A stretch of 42,496 nucleotides of DNA, from positions 1-42,496 of the forward strand of contig NZ_JAAATY010000052.1 of assembly GCF_013280595.1 (NCBI RefSeq). The letters are read 5' to 3'. Both the position numbers and the translations under genes were made by a program. Of the stretch, positions 17,317-25,226 are shown piece after piece. The stretch's first letter is position 1, and the number at the start of each line of letters is the position of its first letter. The notes under the pieces were generated by a model. The model was not told the origin of the DNA. It saw nothing but the letters and a program-made list of their open reading frames with translations, and ran no database searches. This DNA is from Kibdelosporangium persicum (GTDB lineage: Bacteria; Actinomycetota; Actinomycetes; Mycobacteriales; Pseudonocardiaceae).

Positions 17317-19470
17317 TCAGCGTACGGACTCGAGCGGCGCCGTGATCGGTTCGCCACGACGCAAGCGCGTCGGCCACCACACCCGGTCTCCGAGCAGGAT
17401 CAGCAGTGCGGGCAGGATCAGGGTGCGGACCACGAACGCGTCCAGCAGGACGGCCACGGCGAGGCTGAGACCTGTCTGCTTCATTTCGATCAGGTGCATC
17501 CCGACGAACGCCGCGAACACAGTGACCATCACGATCGCCGCACTGGTGATCACCGACGCCGACTGGCGCATACCGTCGAAGACCGCTTGCCGCGTGGGCA
17601 CGCCGTTCAGCACCGCCTCGCGGATTCGGCTGATGAGGAAGAACTGGTAGTCCATCGACAGGCCGAACAGGATCACGAACAGGAACAGCGGGACCCGGGA
17701 GCCGATCGAGCCGGTCGAGGTGAAGTCCAGCAGCCCTTCCGCCCACTGCCCCTGGAACACCCAGACCAGCACGCCGATCGCCGCCGCCGCGGAAAGCAGG
17801 TTGAGCAGCACTCCGATCAGTCCGAGCACCACCGACCCGAACGCCAGCGCGGTGATCAGCAACGTCACGAGCAGCAGTGCGCCGAGCACCCAGGGCAGCC
17901 GTTGCTGTTGGTGTCGCGGGTAGTCCACATACCGGGCGACGTCGCCGGTGACCGCGTACTCGACGCCGGTCACCTGCCTGAGCGTGGCCGGGACGTACTG
18001 CTCCCGCAGGCGTTGCAGGGAGTCCGGCGCGGCCTGCTCACTGACGAAGTGCGGCACCGCGAGGTTCAGGACGTGGGTGCGGCCGTCGGCGGAGGTGCGC
18101 ACCGTCGCCGGTTCGCCGATGACCGGGTCGCGCAGCGCGACGTCCTGGAGTTTGGCGAGCGCGTCGGTCACCGCGAGTCCCGACCCGCGCACAACGACTT
18201 GGTGGACCGCCTTCACCTCGGGATACACACCGGTCAACCGGTGGTAGTCCTGCACGGCCACCAGTTCGCGCGGGTGGGTCTCCGGCCCCATGTCGGTGAT
18301 CTTCATGCCCAGCATCGGCGCCGCGAGCGCCAGCATCAGCAGGACCGCGAGCAGCAGCGTGCGACCCGGTCGCCGGTCGATCGCACGCGTCAGCGTGGCG
18401 GTGATCCGCCCGGCCTTCGGCGTCCGCACAGGCCGGTGACGGCGCTCGGCTCGACGTTCGGCGATGGCGCCGAGTTTGGCCAGTGTCGCGGGCAGGATCG
18501 TCATCGAACTGGCCACCGCGACCAGCGTGACCAGGATGGTTCCGGTGGCCATGGAGGAGAAGATGACGTCGTCGACGAGATAGAGGACGGCGGTTGAGAC
18601 CGCCACCGCGAGCCCGGACAGCACGACCGCGCGTCCGGACGTCGCCGCGGCGAGGTCCACCAGAGCGACGGCTGAGAGCCTTCCGCCACTCCGAGCGCGC
18701 TCCTCGCGTTCCCGTTTGAGGTAGAAGAGCGTGTAGTCGACACCGACTGCCATCCCGATCAGCAGGATGATGTTCATTCCCACGCCCGCGTCGGGGAAGA
18801 CGTGCGAGACGACCATCGACAGACCGATCGCGGCCACGATGGACGACAGCGCCAGCAACACGGGCACCAGCGCCAGGCTCAGCGACCAGAACACCAACAG
18901 CAACGTGACCAGGGTGATCGGCAGCGTGATCAGCTCAACGCGGGCGATGTCCTCGCCGCGCTGCTTCTCCACCGCCCGAGTGATCGACGCACGACCGGTC
19001 TGCGTCACCACCACCTCGGGGTGCGCGTCCTGGACCGCCTGGGTCCGCGCCTGGAGGTCATCGACCACTCGTGACGCCTCGCGCTCCTCGACCTCCAACG
19101 TCACATCGACCCGCACCGCCCTGCGGTCCTTCGCCCACACCGGCTCGCCCACGGAACCGACCACGGGTAGCCCCGACATCCGGCTGGCGACGTCGGCCGC
19201 AGCGGCTCGTGCCGCGCCGGCATCCAACTCGGCGGAGTCGCGGGCCGTGATCAGCACGTGCTCCACCGGCCGGCGCTGCACCCCTCCCTCAGCGGCGATC
19301 GCCTCGGCCCGACCCGCCTCACCGACGCGGTAATCCGCCGTGACAGCGGCGTTGTTCCCCACCCCGATCCCGACACCCAAACAGACCGCGACAAACACGA
19401 GCCAGCCACCGATCGCGCGCCACGGATGACGGGCGCTCCACCGAGCGACCCGCACAGACAGGTTCCTCAT
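17317..19470 (-). CDS. MMPL/RND-family membrane transporter
   Basis: This 717-residue transporter starts at ATG 19470 (MRNLSVRVARWSARHPWRA, the usual N-terminal amphipathic lead). It has TM1, a large extracellular domain, a block of TM segments (ITLPITLVTLLLVFWSLSLA, GMAVGVDYTLFYLKRERE), a loop, then the second half with a repeat of the layout (LFGLSMDYQFFLISRIREA). The two GxxxDY[TQ]xF motifs are MMPL proton-relay signatures. It probably exports a lipid, peptide or drug using proton motive force. It heads an operon with a kinase and regulator and has a 28-bp perfect palindrome 55-82 nt upstream, so the system looks like a stress-sensing efflux unit. Confidence 0.93.
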   Translation of the reverse strand: MRNLSVRVARWSARHPWRAIGGWLVFVAVCLGVGIGVGNNAAVTADYRVGEAGRAEAIAAEGGVQRRPVEHVLITARDSAELDAGAARAAAADVASRMSGLPVVGSVGEPVWAKDRRAVRVDVTLEVEEREASRVVDDLQARTQAVQDAHPEVVVTQTGRASITRAVEKQRGEDIARVELITLPITLVTLLLVFWSLSLALVPVLLALSSIVAAIGLSMVVSHVFPDAGVGMNIILLIGMAVGVDYTLFYLKREREERARSGGRLSAVALVDLAAATSGRAVVLSGLAVAVSTAVLYLVDDVIFSSMATGTILVTLVAVASSMTILPATLAKLGAIAERRAERRHRPVRTPKAGRITATLTRAIDRRPGRTLLLAVLLMLALAAPMLGMKITDMGPETHPRELVAVQDYHRLTGVYPEVKAVHQVVVRGSGLAVTDALAKLQDVALRDPVIGEPATVRTSADGRTHVLNLAVPHFVSEQAAPDSLQRLREQYVPATLRQVTGVEYAVTGDVARYVDYPRHQQQRLPWVLGALLLVTLLITALAFGSVVLGLIGVLLNLLSAAAAIGVLVWVFQGQWAEGLLDFTSTGSIGSRVPLFLFVILFGLSMDYQFFLISRIREAVLNGVPTRQAVFDGMRQSASVITSAAIVMVTVFAAFVGMHLIEMKQTGLSLAVAVLLDAFVVRTLILPALLILLGDRVWWPTRLRRGEPITAPLESVR

Positions 19471-19524
19471 GCCCCAAGACTCGCGCCGCGTCCGCCCCGC
19501 CTGACACGGCTGACCCACCGACAC

Positions 19525-19552
19525 CCGTTGTCCACCAACCGGTGGACAACGG
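19525..19552 (-). promoter_or_regulatory. 28-bp perfect palindrome upstream of the MMPL operon
   Basis: Two 12-nt arms, CCGTTGTCCACC and GGTGGACAACGG, are separated by AACC. The site lies 55-82 nt upstream of the exporter ATG, where an activator or repressor would bind. The co-encoded NarL-type regulator is the obvious candidate; binding is inferred. Confidence 0.65.
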
Positions 19553-19675
19553 CACCAACCCTGCCGGAGATGACCGCGCTGGGCAGCTCGTACGCAGCGG
19601 GCCCGGCATCGAGCCGATCGCGTGCCAAAGAGCGCACCGTTCGTCCCGGAACTATCCGCACCTGCTCGCCGAACG

Positions 19676-19810
19676 GTGATCGTCCACACGGGAACCTCCA
19701 CCCTTCCCGGCGCTCGCGGCCTGCCCCCGGAGAACCTGCCGAAGTACTACGCCCGCTTCGACCTCGCCCGCCTGGCCACGAAGATGGTCTTCGGCACGGA
19801 CTGGCCGGGC
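19676..19810 (+). pseudogene. Amidohydrolase remnant with internal deletion
   Basis: The frame reads VIVHTGTSTLPGAR and then GLPPENLPKYYARFDLARLA and MVFGTDWPG. In amidohydrolase_2 family enzymes (metal-dependent TIM barrels) the HTGTS strand and the DI(S)G.PP..L..Y / FG(S/T)DWPG strand are far apart, so the middle of the gene is missing. After DWPG the frame runs into transposase sequence. This is a recombination scar, not a working gene. Confidence 0.65.
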
Positions 19811-19834
19811 ACCCTGTGCGCCGACGTCAACGCC

Positions 19835-19974
19835 CGCCCCTACCGCTCCGAGACCGAACGCCGCGAGGCACTGCCGCGATGGCTACACACCTACAATCAC
19901 TACCGCGGCCACACCGCACTCGGCGGCCACCCACCCGCCAGCCGCGTCCCAACCTCTCAGGTCAGTACACCTAG
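19835..19974 (+). pseudogene. IS481-family transposase C-terminal fragment
   Basis: RPYRSETERREALPRWLHTY continues with NHYRGHTALGGHPPASRV, the C-terminal end of IS481-type integrase-core transposases (N.HR.H.ALGG.PP..R). The natural end NLSGQYT-stop is present but in another frame, so a frameshift lies near 19951. The fragment is fused to the amidohydrolase remnant on its left, and its stop codon TAG overlaps the first base of the MITE-like element on its right. Confidence 0.75.
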
Positions 19975-20160
19975 GTCGTGTTTCGAATGTCCCGGTCGAT
20001 GAGAGTCTGCCCCGGCCGGAGGCCGGAATCGGCTCGGTGGGGCGGTTCCTGGCGTCGCCGCGGGATCGCCGCGAATACTGGTTGTCTTTGGGCGGTCCCG
20101 CGGTGGCGTCAGGGGCCGCATCCGGCCCGGCTATCGCGATCGGGCATTTGAAACACGGCC
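19974..20160 (+). mobile_element. MITE-like non-autonomous element, copy 1 (187 bp)
   Basis: The element begins GGTCGTGTTTCGAATG and ends with the inverted form of GGCCGTGTTTCAAATG, giving terminal inverted repeats of about 19 bp with few mismatches. It has no coding capacity and is flanked by TA on both sides (a likely target duplication). A second copy in the same orientation begins at 42337. The interior is nearly identical except near 20008-20042, where copy 1 has about 35 nt in place of about 6. TA duplication and such ends would fit an IS5/IS630-related transposase acting in trans; the parent element is not in the window. Confidence 0.75.
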
Positions 20161-20801
20161 TAATCGACAAGTCCGTGTTCGTAGGCGTAGATCACCGCGT
20201 GTACCCGCGTGCGCAGGCCCAGTTTGCTGAGCACCCGGGCGACGTGGGTCTTCACCGTGCCCGGTTCGATCACCAGCGTGTCGGCGATTTCGGCGTTGCT
20301 CAGCCCTCGGGCGATGTGCCGCAGCACCTCGTGTTCGCGTGGGGTGAGCAGGTCCAGCTCGTGCGTGGGAGGGTTGGGGGACAACGCGGCGAAGCGGCTG
20401 ATCAGCCGTCCGGTCACCTGGGGATCGATCAACCCGTGCCCGGCGTGCAGTGCGCGCACCGCATCCAGCAACAGTTCGGGATCGCTGTCCTTGAGCAGAA
20501 ACCCGGCCGCTCCGGCCCGCAACGCGCCGAACAGGTACTCGTCCAGATCGAAGGTCGTCAACGCGAGCACGCGAGGAGCCGGCTCTGAGTTCGCGAGCTG
20601 GTGGATGGCGGCGATCCCGTCCAGATGTGGCATGCGGAGGTCCATGACCACGACGTCCGGCCGCCGCCACAACGCCTTCCGCACCGCCTCGGCGCCGTTG
20701 GCCGCCTCGTCGACCACCTCGATGTCCGGCTCGCCGTCGAGTACCAGCCGCAGCGCCTCGCGTACGGGTTCCTGGTCGTCGGCGATCAGCACATGGATCA
20801 T
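20160..20801 (-). CDS. NarL/FixJ-family response regulator (second system)
   Basis: This 213-residue protein has a receiver domain (IADDQEPVREALRLVL; Asp in VVVMDLRMP, about 52; Lys in GFLLKDSDPE) and a LuxR HTH (LTPREHEVLRHIARGLSN, TVKTHVARVLSKLGL). Its ATG overlaps the kinase stop (ATGA). The stop codon TAG uses the terminal base of the MITE-like element, and the protein ends ...YEHGLVD. Relatives often run a few residues longer, so slight C-terminal trimming is possible. Targets are unknown; the tandem peptidase genes upstream are candidates by position only. Confidence 0.94.
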   Translation of the reverse strand: MIHVLIADDQEPVREALRLVLDGEPDIEVVDEAANGAEAVRKALWRRPDVVVMDLRMPHLDGIAAIHQLANSEPAPRVLALTTFDLDEYLFGALRAGAAGFLLKDSDPELLLDAVRALHAGHGLIDPQVTGRLISRFAALSPNPPTHELDLLTPREHEVLRHIARGLSNAEIADTLVIEPGTVKTHVARVLSKLGLRTRVHAVIYAYEHGLVD

Positions 20802-21826
20802 GCCGGGATTCTCGCCTGTACCGACCAGCCGTGCGGGTGCCGGGGGCCGATCGACATCGTGCCGCCGAGTGCGCGGACCCGCTCGCGCATGCCGCGAATA
20901 CCGTGCCCTTCAACGACTTCGTCGGCGCTGGTGCCGTTGTCGGTGACGGTGATCTCCATTCCGTGCCGGTCGTGCCGTAGGCACACCTCGATCTCGGTGG
21001 CGTCGGTGTGCCGCACGGCGTTGGTCAGAGCTTCTTGTACGACACGGTAGGCGGCGTGGTCGACGGCGGGCGGCAGCGGGACCGCCGTGCCGTGCACCGT
21101 GATCCGCCTGTCCGGACTGGACAGTCGGCGAACCAGGTCACCGACCTCGGCGAGTCCCGGCGCCGTCCGCAACGTGGTCAGCAGTGCCCGCACCTCACCC
21201 AACGCCGACGACGAAAGGTCGTTGATGGTGCCGAGAACGCGGTCGGCGAGCGCGGGAGTGCCGGCCAGCGCCCGGCGGGCCGCCATGGCCTGCAACCGGA
21301 TCGCGGTCAGATGATGGCCGACGCTGTCGTGCACGTCCCTGGCCAGACGGGCACGGTCCTCGGCGGCCAGACGGTCCGTCTCGGCGAGGCGCAGCTCGAC
21401 CGTCTGCCTGGCCCGGTCACGTTGCAGTCGCAGCGCGTACCCGACCGCCGGCAGCGCCACGCCGAGGACGACCAGGTCGGCGACCGTGCCCATCTTCTGC
21501 GCCACCACCCCGTAGCCGAGCATCCAGGCCACGGAGACGGCCAGGACCCACGGCAGCCGCAGCGGCCGGTAGTAGGCGGCGCAGCACAACGCCGCCATCG
21601 CCACCAGCCGGCCCGGCCAGCCTGGGATCACGCTGCCGAACACCGACACCGTGGAGGTCAGGATCGCCACGGTCACCGGCAGTCTCCGCCGCAGCGGCAG
21701 TGGGAGGCAGACGGCGAGGCTGACCAGGACCAGCTCCACGCTCGCCGCCTGCCCCTCCCACAGCGTGAAACTGACGAGCAGAGCCGTGGTCACGACCACC
21801 AACAGCGCTTCCCGCAGGTGTCTCAT
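20798..21826 (-). CDS. NarL-type sensor histidine kinase (second system)
   Basis: This 342-residue kinase has about four to five hydrophobic N-terminal segments (LLVVVTTALLVSFTLW, LVLVSLAVCLPL, LVAMAALCCAAYY, WVLAVSVAWMLGYGVV, VVLGVALPAVGYAL), a linker, HisKA_3 box RLARDVHDSVGHHLTAIRLQ (His about 167) and an HATPase domain with QEALTNAVRHT, DNGTS and GHGIRGMRERVRALGG. It resembles the DesK/LiaS-like sensors of actinomycetes. It is the first gene of a two-gene operon with the regulator at 20160-20801. Confidence 0.93.
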   Translation of the reverse strand: MRHLREALLVVVTTALLVSFTLWEGQAASVELVLVSLAVCLPLPLRRRLPVTVAILTSTVSVFGSVIPGWPGRLVAMAALCCAAYYRPLRLPWVLAVSVAWMLGYGVVAQKMGTVADLVVLGVALPAVGYALRLQRDRARQTVELRLAETDRLAAEDRARLARDVHDSVGHHLTAIRLQAMAARRALAGTPALADRVLGTINDLSSSALGEVRALLTTLRTAPGLAEVGDLVRRLSSPDRRITVHGTAVPLPPAVDHAAYRVVQEALTNAVRHTDATEIEVCLRHDRHGMEITVTDNGTSADEVVEGHGIRGMRERVRALGGTMSIGPRHPHGWSVQARIPA

Positions 21827-21880
21827 GTCGACACACTAGTGTCGCGTCCAGGTGGTGCGGGGGTAACCGCCCCGCTCGTC

Positions 21881-22005
21881 GTGTCGTGAAAGGCGCGTTC
21901 GCGTTCGGGACATGGCAGGTGTCGCGAACGCGCCATGGGGGACGTTGAGTGCCCCGAACGGTCCTTTCGCAACATCGCTGGTGTCCCGAACGAGCCTTTC
22001 GCGGT
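21881..22005. repeat. Cluster of four short intergenic repeats (TGTCCCGAACGAGCC type)
   Basis: Four related units lie in about 125 nt between the second kinase gene and a peptidase gene. Three read in one direction (TGTCGCGAACGCGCCATGG at 21920; TGCCCCGAACGGTCCTTTCG at 21950; TGTCCCGAACGAGCCTTTCG at 21982) and one is inverted (GAAAGGCGCGTTC...GTTCGGGACA at 21888-21911). The first and second pair as a long imperfect hairpin. They do not code. Similar phrases are dispersed between genes in Pseudonocardiales genomes, to my recollection. The remainder of 21827-22049 shows nothing else. Confidence 0.65.
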
Positions 22006-22049
22006 ATCGCAGGCCATCGATTTCGTCCCGTGATCGACTGGACGGGGCA

Positions 22050-23447
22050 CTACGCACAGGACGCAGTGGACGGTGGCAGCTGGCCCGTCGTCAGGTAGCG
22101 GTGCGTGTGGGCGCGGACGCAGGGGTTGCCGTCCAGGTAGAGCGCGTGGTCGCCGTTGGCCGTGAGGTAGCGGGCACCGGGAAGCTGTGCGGCGAGGTGC
22201 CGTCCCCACTCGGGCGGCGTGTTGTCGTCCTGCTCACCGTTGGCGACCAGGATCGGCGGCAGCCCACGGAAGTGCGGCCGGTACGGCGGGAACGTCCCGT
22301 TGTCCGGCAGCCGTGAACAGTTCATGGCGAAGATCCACGCCTGCCGCCAGCCCAGCCGGGGCGCCACCGTGCGCAGTGCGTTCTCCACCGCCTTCACCGC
22401 CCGATAGTCGTCGGGATAAGGGAAGTCGGCACACATCGCGAGCCGCATCACGCCCGGGTCGGGCGGGAACGTCGGCTTGACGGCGAGTTTCGTGGCGTCA
22501 CCCGCGTACGCCTCGGCGAGCGCCGTCGCGAACGCCGGCCACCGCTGCTCGGACCTGACGTCGGCGCGAGCGACGAGCTGGGTGGCGCTGACCGTCGTTC
22601 CGCCCCCGGGGATCGGCTGCTGCTCGGCCCGTGCGACGAGTTCGTCCCAGATGGACAGCACGTCCTGGCCGTGTAGTGCGCAGCCGGCATCCCGCGTGCA
22701 CCACGCGGCGAACCGGTGCAGGGTGTCCTCGGTCGCCCTGGCCCGGTGGGCGAGCCAGTCATGCAGCGAGGGATTGGTGTGGTCCATGACGCTGTCGAGG
22801 TACATCCGGCCGACGCGGCGGGGGAAGAGCTCGGCGTAAACCTGGCCGTACACGGTGCCGTAGGAGTTGCCGAAGTAGTTGAGCTTCCGCTCACCGAGCG
22901 CCGTTCGGACGGTTTCGAGGTCGTGGGCCACCTGCCGGGCGTTGAGGTTGCCGGCCAGTGGATCCTCCGCGCATGACCGACCGAAGCGGTCGTTCTGCTT
23001 GGCATGCGCGTCGAAGCTGGCCTGGTCCGGGAAAACGTAGTCCGCCTCGGCGGGAGCCGGCAGCGGGCAGGAGATGCCGCCGCTCGCCTCGAACCCCCGC
23101 GGATCGAAGATCACGACGTCGAACCACTGCCGCAGCTCCGCGACCTTGCCCTGGAAGACCGGCAGCCGGAACGCGGAGATCTGCGCCTGCGGACCGCCGA
23201 GGTTCACCAGCAGCACACCGCGTTTGCGCGCGGCGTCCAGCGCGGGCAGTTTCGCCAGGGCGAGCGTGCTCCGCGCACCGCCAGGACGGTCCCAGTCGAC
23301 CGGCACCGACAGCTCACCGCACTGCAGACCGTCCCCACAGTCCGAAAAGGACAGATTCGGGGTGGCCGCGGCCGGCGTGCTCGCCATCCCACCGAACACG
23401 GTGGCCAGGCACAACACGCCGGCGACGACCTTGAGTATCTTCCTCAT
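22050..23447 (-). CDS. Secreted TAP-like alpha/beta hydrolase, tandem paralogue A
   Basis: This 465-residue secreted hydrolase has a short signal peptide (MRKILKVVAGVLCLATVFGG, cleavage near PAAA|TP) and then DCGDGLQCGELSVPVDWDRP, the usual TAP start. The nucleophile is in YFGNSYGTVYG (Ser about 192), the Asp in NGEQDDNTP (about 407) and the His in NGDHALYL (about 431), so the triad is complete. The oxyanion motif is NLGGP rather than NSGGP or NPGGPG, with Asn and the GG kept. Six or more Cys suggest disulfides outside the cell. It is followed in the genome by a paralogue 54 nt upstream; the segment around the nucleophile is almost identical in DNA to that gene (22774-22939). Confidence 0.92.
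   Translation of the reverse strand: MRKILKVVAGVLCLATVFGGMASTPAAATPNLSFSDCGDGLQCGELSVPVDWDRPGGARSTLALAKLPALDAARKRGVLLVNLGGPQAQISAFRLPVFQGKVAELRQWFDVVIFDPRGFEASGGISCPLPAPAEADYVFPDQASFDAHAKQNDRFGRSCAEDPLAGNLNARQVAHDLETVRTALGERKLNYFGNSYGTVYGQVYAELFPRRVGRMYLDSVMDHTNPSLHDWLAHRARATEDTLHRFAAWCTRDAGCALHGQDVLSIWDELVARAEQQPIPGGGTTVSATQLVARADVRSEQRWPAFATALAEAYAGDATKLAVKPTFPPDPGVMRLAMCADFPYPDDYRAVKAVENALRTVAPRLGWRQAWIFAMNCSRLPDNGTFPPYRPHFRGLPPILVANGEQDDNTPPEWGRHLAAQLPGARYLTANGDHALYLDGNPCVRAHTHRYLTTGQLPPSTASCA
22774..22939. repeat. Converted block, copy A (166 bp shared with 24229-24394)
   Basis: This stretch of paralogue A and the matching stretch of paralogue B differ at only four positions in 166. The genes are clearly more divergent on both sides. 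It encodes the nucleophile-elbow segment (VAHDLE to YLDSV). Local near-identity inside diverged tandem genes points to gene conversion. Confidence 0.8.
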
Positions 23448-23501
23448 GCCGTACAGGCTGCTCGGTCGTCAGCCCGCACGCGTCTGCCTTTCGGCAGATC
23501 T

Positions 23502-24881
23502 TCACCCGCAGCGTGTGCCCGCGGGCGGCAGCGCGCCCGTGGTCAGATACCGGTCCGCATGCCCACGAACGCACGCGTCGCCACTCAGGTACCGGGCATG
23601 GCCGCCGGAGGCCGGCACGTAGCGTGCGCCGGGCAGTTGGCTGGCGAGCCGGCGGGCCCACTGGGGCGGGGTGGTGCTGTCGCCCTCGCCGTTGACGATC
23701 AGCACCGGCGGCAGCCCGTTGGCACGGAAAGGATGTGGCGCGTACGTCGGCGGCACCGGCAGACCGGCGCAGTGCACTGCGGCCTGCCACGCGTACACCC
23801 AGCCCAGCCGGGGCGCGACTGTCCGTAGCTTCGTCTCCAGGGACTTCAGTTCCCGGTAGTCACTCGGGTACGGGAAGTCGGCGCAGATCAGCTGACGGCC
23901 CAGTCCGGGGCCACCCGCTCCCGGCGGCGGACTCCCGGCGAACGCCGTGGCATCACCCGCGCTGGCTTGCGCGAGCGCGGTGGCCAGCATCGGCCACTGC
24001 TGCTCGACCTGCGGATCGGTTCGCGAAAGGATCTTCGTCGCGCTGACCGTGGTGCCACCGCCAGGGATCGGTTCCTGCTCGGCCCGCCTGATGACGTCGT
24101 CCCACACGGCCAGCAGATCCCGGCCGTGGAGCGCACAGCTCGGTTCGCGCGCACACCATTCGGCGAGCCGGTGCAAGTTGCGTTCGGCCGTGGTCGCGCG
24201 GGGGAGGACCCAGTCCAGGATCGAGCGGTTGGTGTGGTCCTTGACGCTGTCGAGGTACATCCGGCCGACGCGGCGGGGGAAGAGCTCGGCGTAGGCCTGG
24301 CCGTACACGGTGCCGTAGGAGTTGCCGAAGTAGTTGAGCTTCCGCTCACCGAGCGCCGTTCGGACGGCTTCGAGGTCGTGGGCCACCTGCCGGGAGTCGA
24401 GTTTGCCGGCGAGCGGACCTGCCGCCTCGGCGCATGCACGGCCCACCTGTTGGTTCTCCTCGACGTACGTCTCGTAGGCGGACCGGTCCGGGAACACCCA
24501 CTCCCCACCCGCCGGTAGTGGACCCATCGGGCAGGAAATGGTGTCGAAGCCCCGTGTTTCCGAGACGACGAGGTCGAACGCGTCGGTCAACCCCGCGAAG
24601 GCCGGGTTGCGCAGCAGGGGAGCCTGCGTGGCCGGACCACCGGAGTTGACGTAGAGAACGCCCTGTTTGCGGGCTTGGTCCCGGGCGGGGAGCTTGGTGA
24701 GGCTCAGGGTGGTTCGGGCGCCGTCCGGGTCGGTCCAGTCCACCGGCACGGTCAGCTGTGCGCACAGCAGCCCGTCACCACAGTCCTGCCAGGACAGTCC
24801 GGTGCGCGGCGCCGCCTCGGCTGGCGCTGCCACCGCGAACGTGGCGAGCAGACCGGCCAGCCACATGGTCGTCTTCCTCAT
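23502..24881 (-). CDS. Secreted TAP-like alpha/beta hydrolase, tandem paralogue B
   Basis: This 459-residue protein begins MRKTTMWLAGLLATFAVAAP with cleavage near AEAA|PR, then DCGDGLLCAQLTVPVDWTDP. The oxyanion strand is YVNSGGPATQ, the nucleophile is GNSYGTVYG (Ser about 188), the Asp is in NGEGDSTTP (about 399) and the His in SGGHARYL (about 427). The triad is complete and it should be an exported aminopeptidase or esterase. The tandem paralogue A starts 54 nt after its stop. Both genes share an upstream motif just before the ATG (GATCT followed by a GAAG/GAAAG-GACGCG-type string on the minus strand), so they probably arose by duplication with their promoter. Confidence 0.92.
   Translation of the reverse strand: MRKTTMWLAGLLATFAVAAPAEAAPRTGLSWQDCGDGLLCAQLTVPVDWTDPDGARTTLSLTKLPARDQARKQGVLYVNSGGPATQAPLLRNPAFAGLTDAFDLVVSETRGFDTISCPMGPLPAGGEWVFPDRSAYETYVEENQQVGRACAEAAGPLAGKLDSRQVAHDLEAVRTALGERKLNYFGNSYGTVYGQAYAELFPRRVGRMYLDSVKDHTNRSILDWVLPRATTAERNLHRLAEWCAREPSCALHGRDLLAVWDDVIRRAEQEPIPGGGTTVSATKILSRTDPQVEQQWPMLATALAQASAGDATAFAGSPPPGAGGPGLGRQLICADFPYPSDYRELKSLETKLRTVAPRLGWVYAWQAAVHCAGLPVPPTYAPHPFRANGLPPVLIVNGEGDSTTPPQWARRLASQLPGARYVPASGGHARYLSGDACVRGHADRYLTTGALPPAGTRCG
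24229..24394. repeat. Converted block, copy B (166 bp shared with 22774-22939)
   Basis: This is the partner of the block in paralogue A. The four differences are one at 24241, two adjacent near 24284 and one near 24368. Confidence 0.8.
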
Positions 24882-25226
24882 GCCGCCAGGCTGGTCGATC
24901 GGTGGCCCGGCGCGCGTCCGTCTTCCGATAGATCTTTCAGGGAAACGTGGTCAGCGGTGGCCGAGCACTGCTCGTCCGCGCTGAATACCCTCGTTTTGCG
25001 GTGGCTCTTGGTCACAAGGACATGCGTCGGTCATACCCGAGCAGGAGTGCCAGTCTGATCCGATCGCGGTGCGGCGAGCAGGGCCGCCAGGTGGAGCGCG
25101 TATTCGGGTGTCGCGTATTGCGGGGTGTCGGCGAGGTTTCTGCTGTCGCGTGCCGTTCGGGATGAGTCATCCGCGCCACTACGATCCGTGTGACCGTCGT
25201 GAGATGAGCCGGTGAAGGGACCGCCG
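24882..25226. other. Intergenic region between divergent peptidase B and TPR genes
   Basis: These 345 nt contain the promoters of the two divergent genes. A minus-strand open frame of 72 codons (contains TPQYATPEYALHLAALL) looks vaguely protein-like, but it has no ribosome site and I cannot place it. I see no hairpin or element that I can support. Confidence 0.35.

Noticed and set aside
15489-18597. Plus-strand frames of about 536 and 466 codons across the exporter/kinase/regulator operon
   Set aside because: The minus strand carries unmistakable domain motifs in consecutive overlapping genes; the plus-strand frames do not.
21881-22005. Possible CRISPR array
   Set aside because: The units vary in sequence, spacing and orientation, and no cas genes are near; they are better described as intergenic palindromic repeats.
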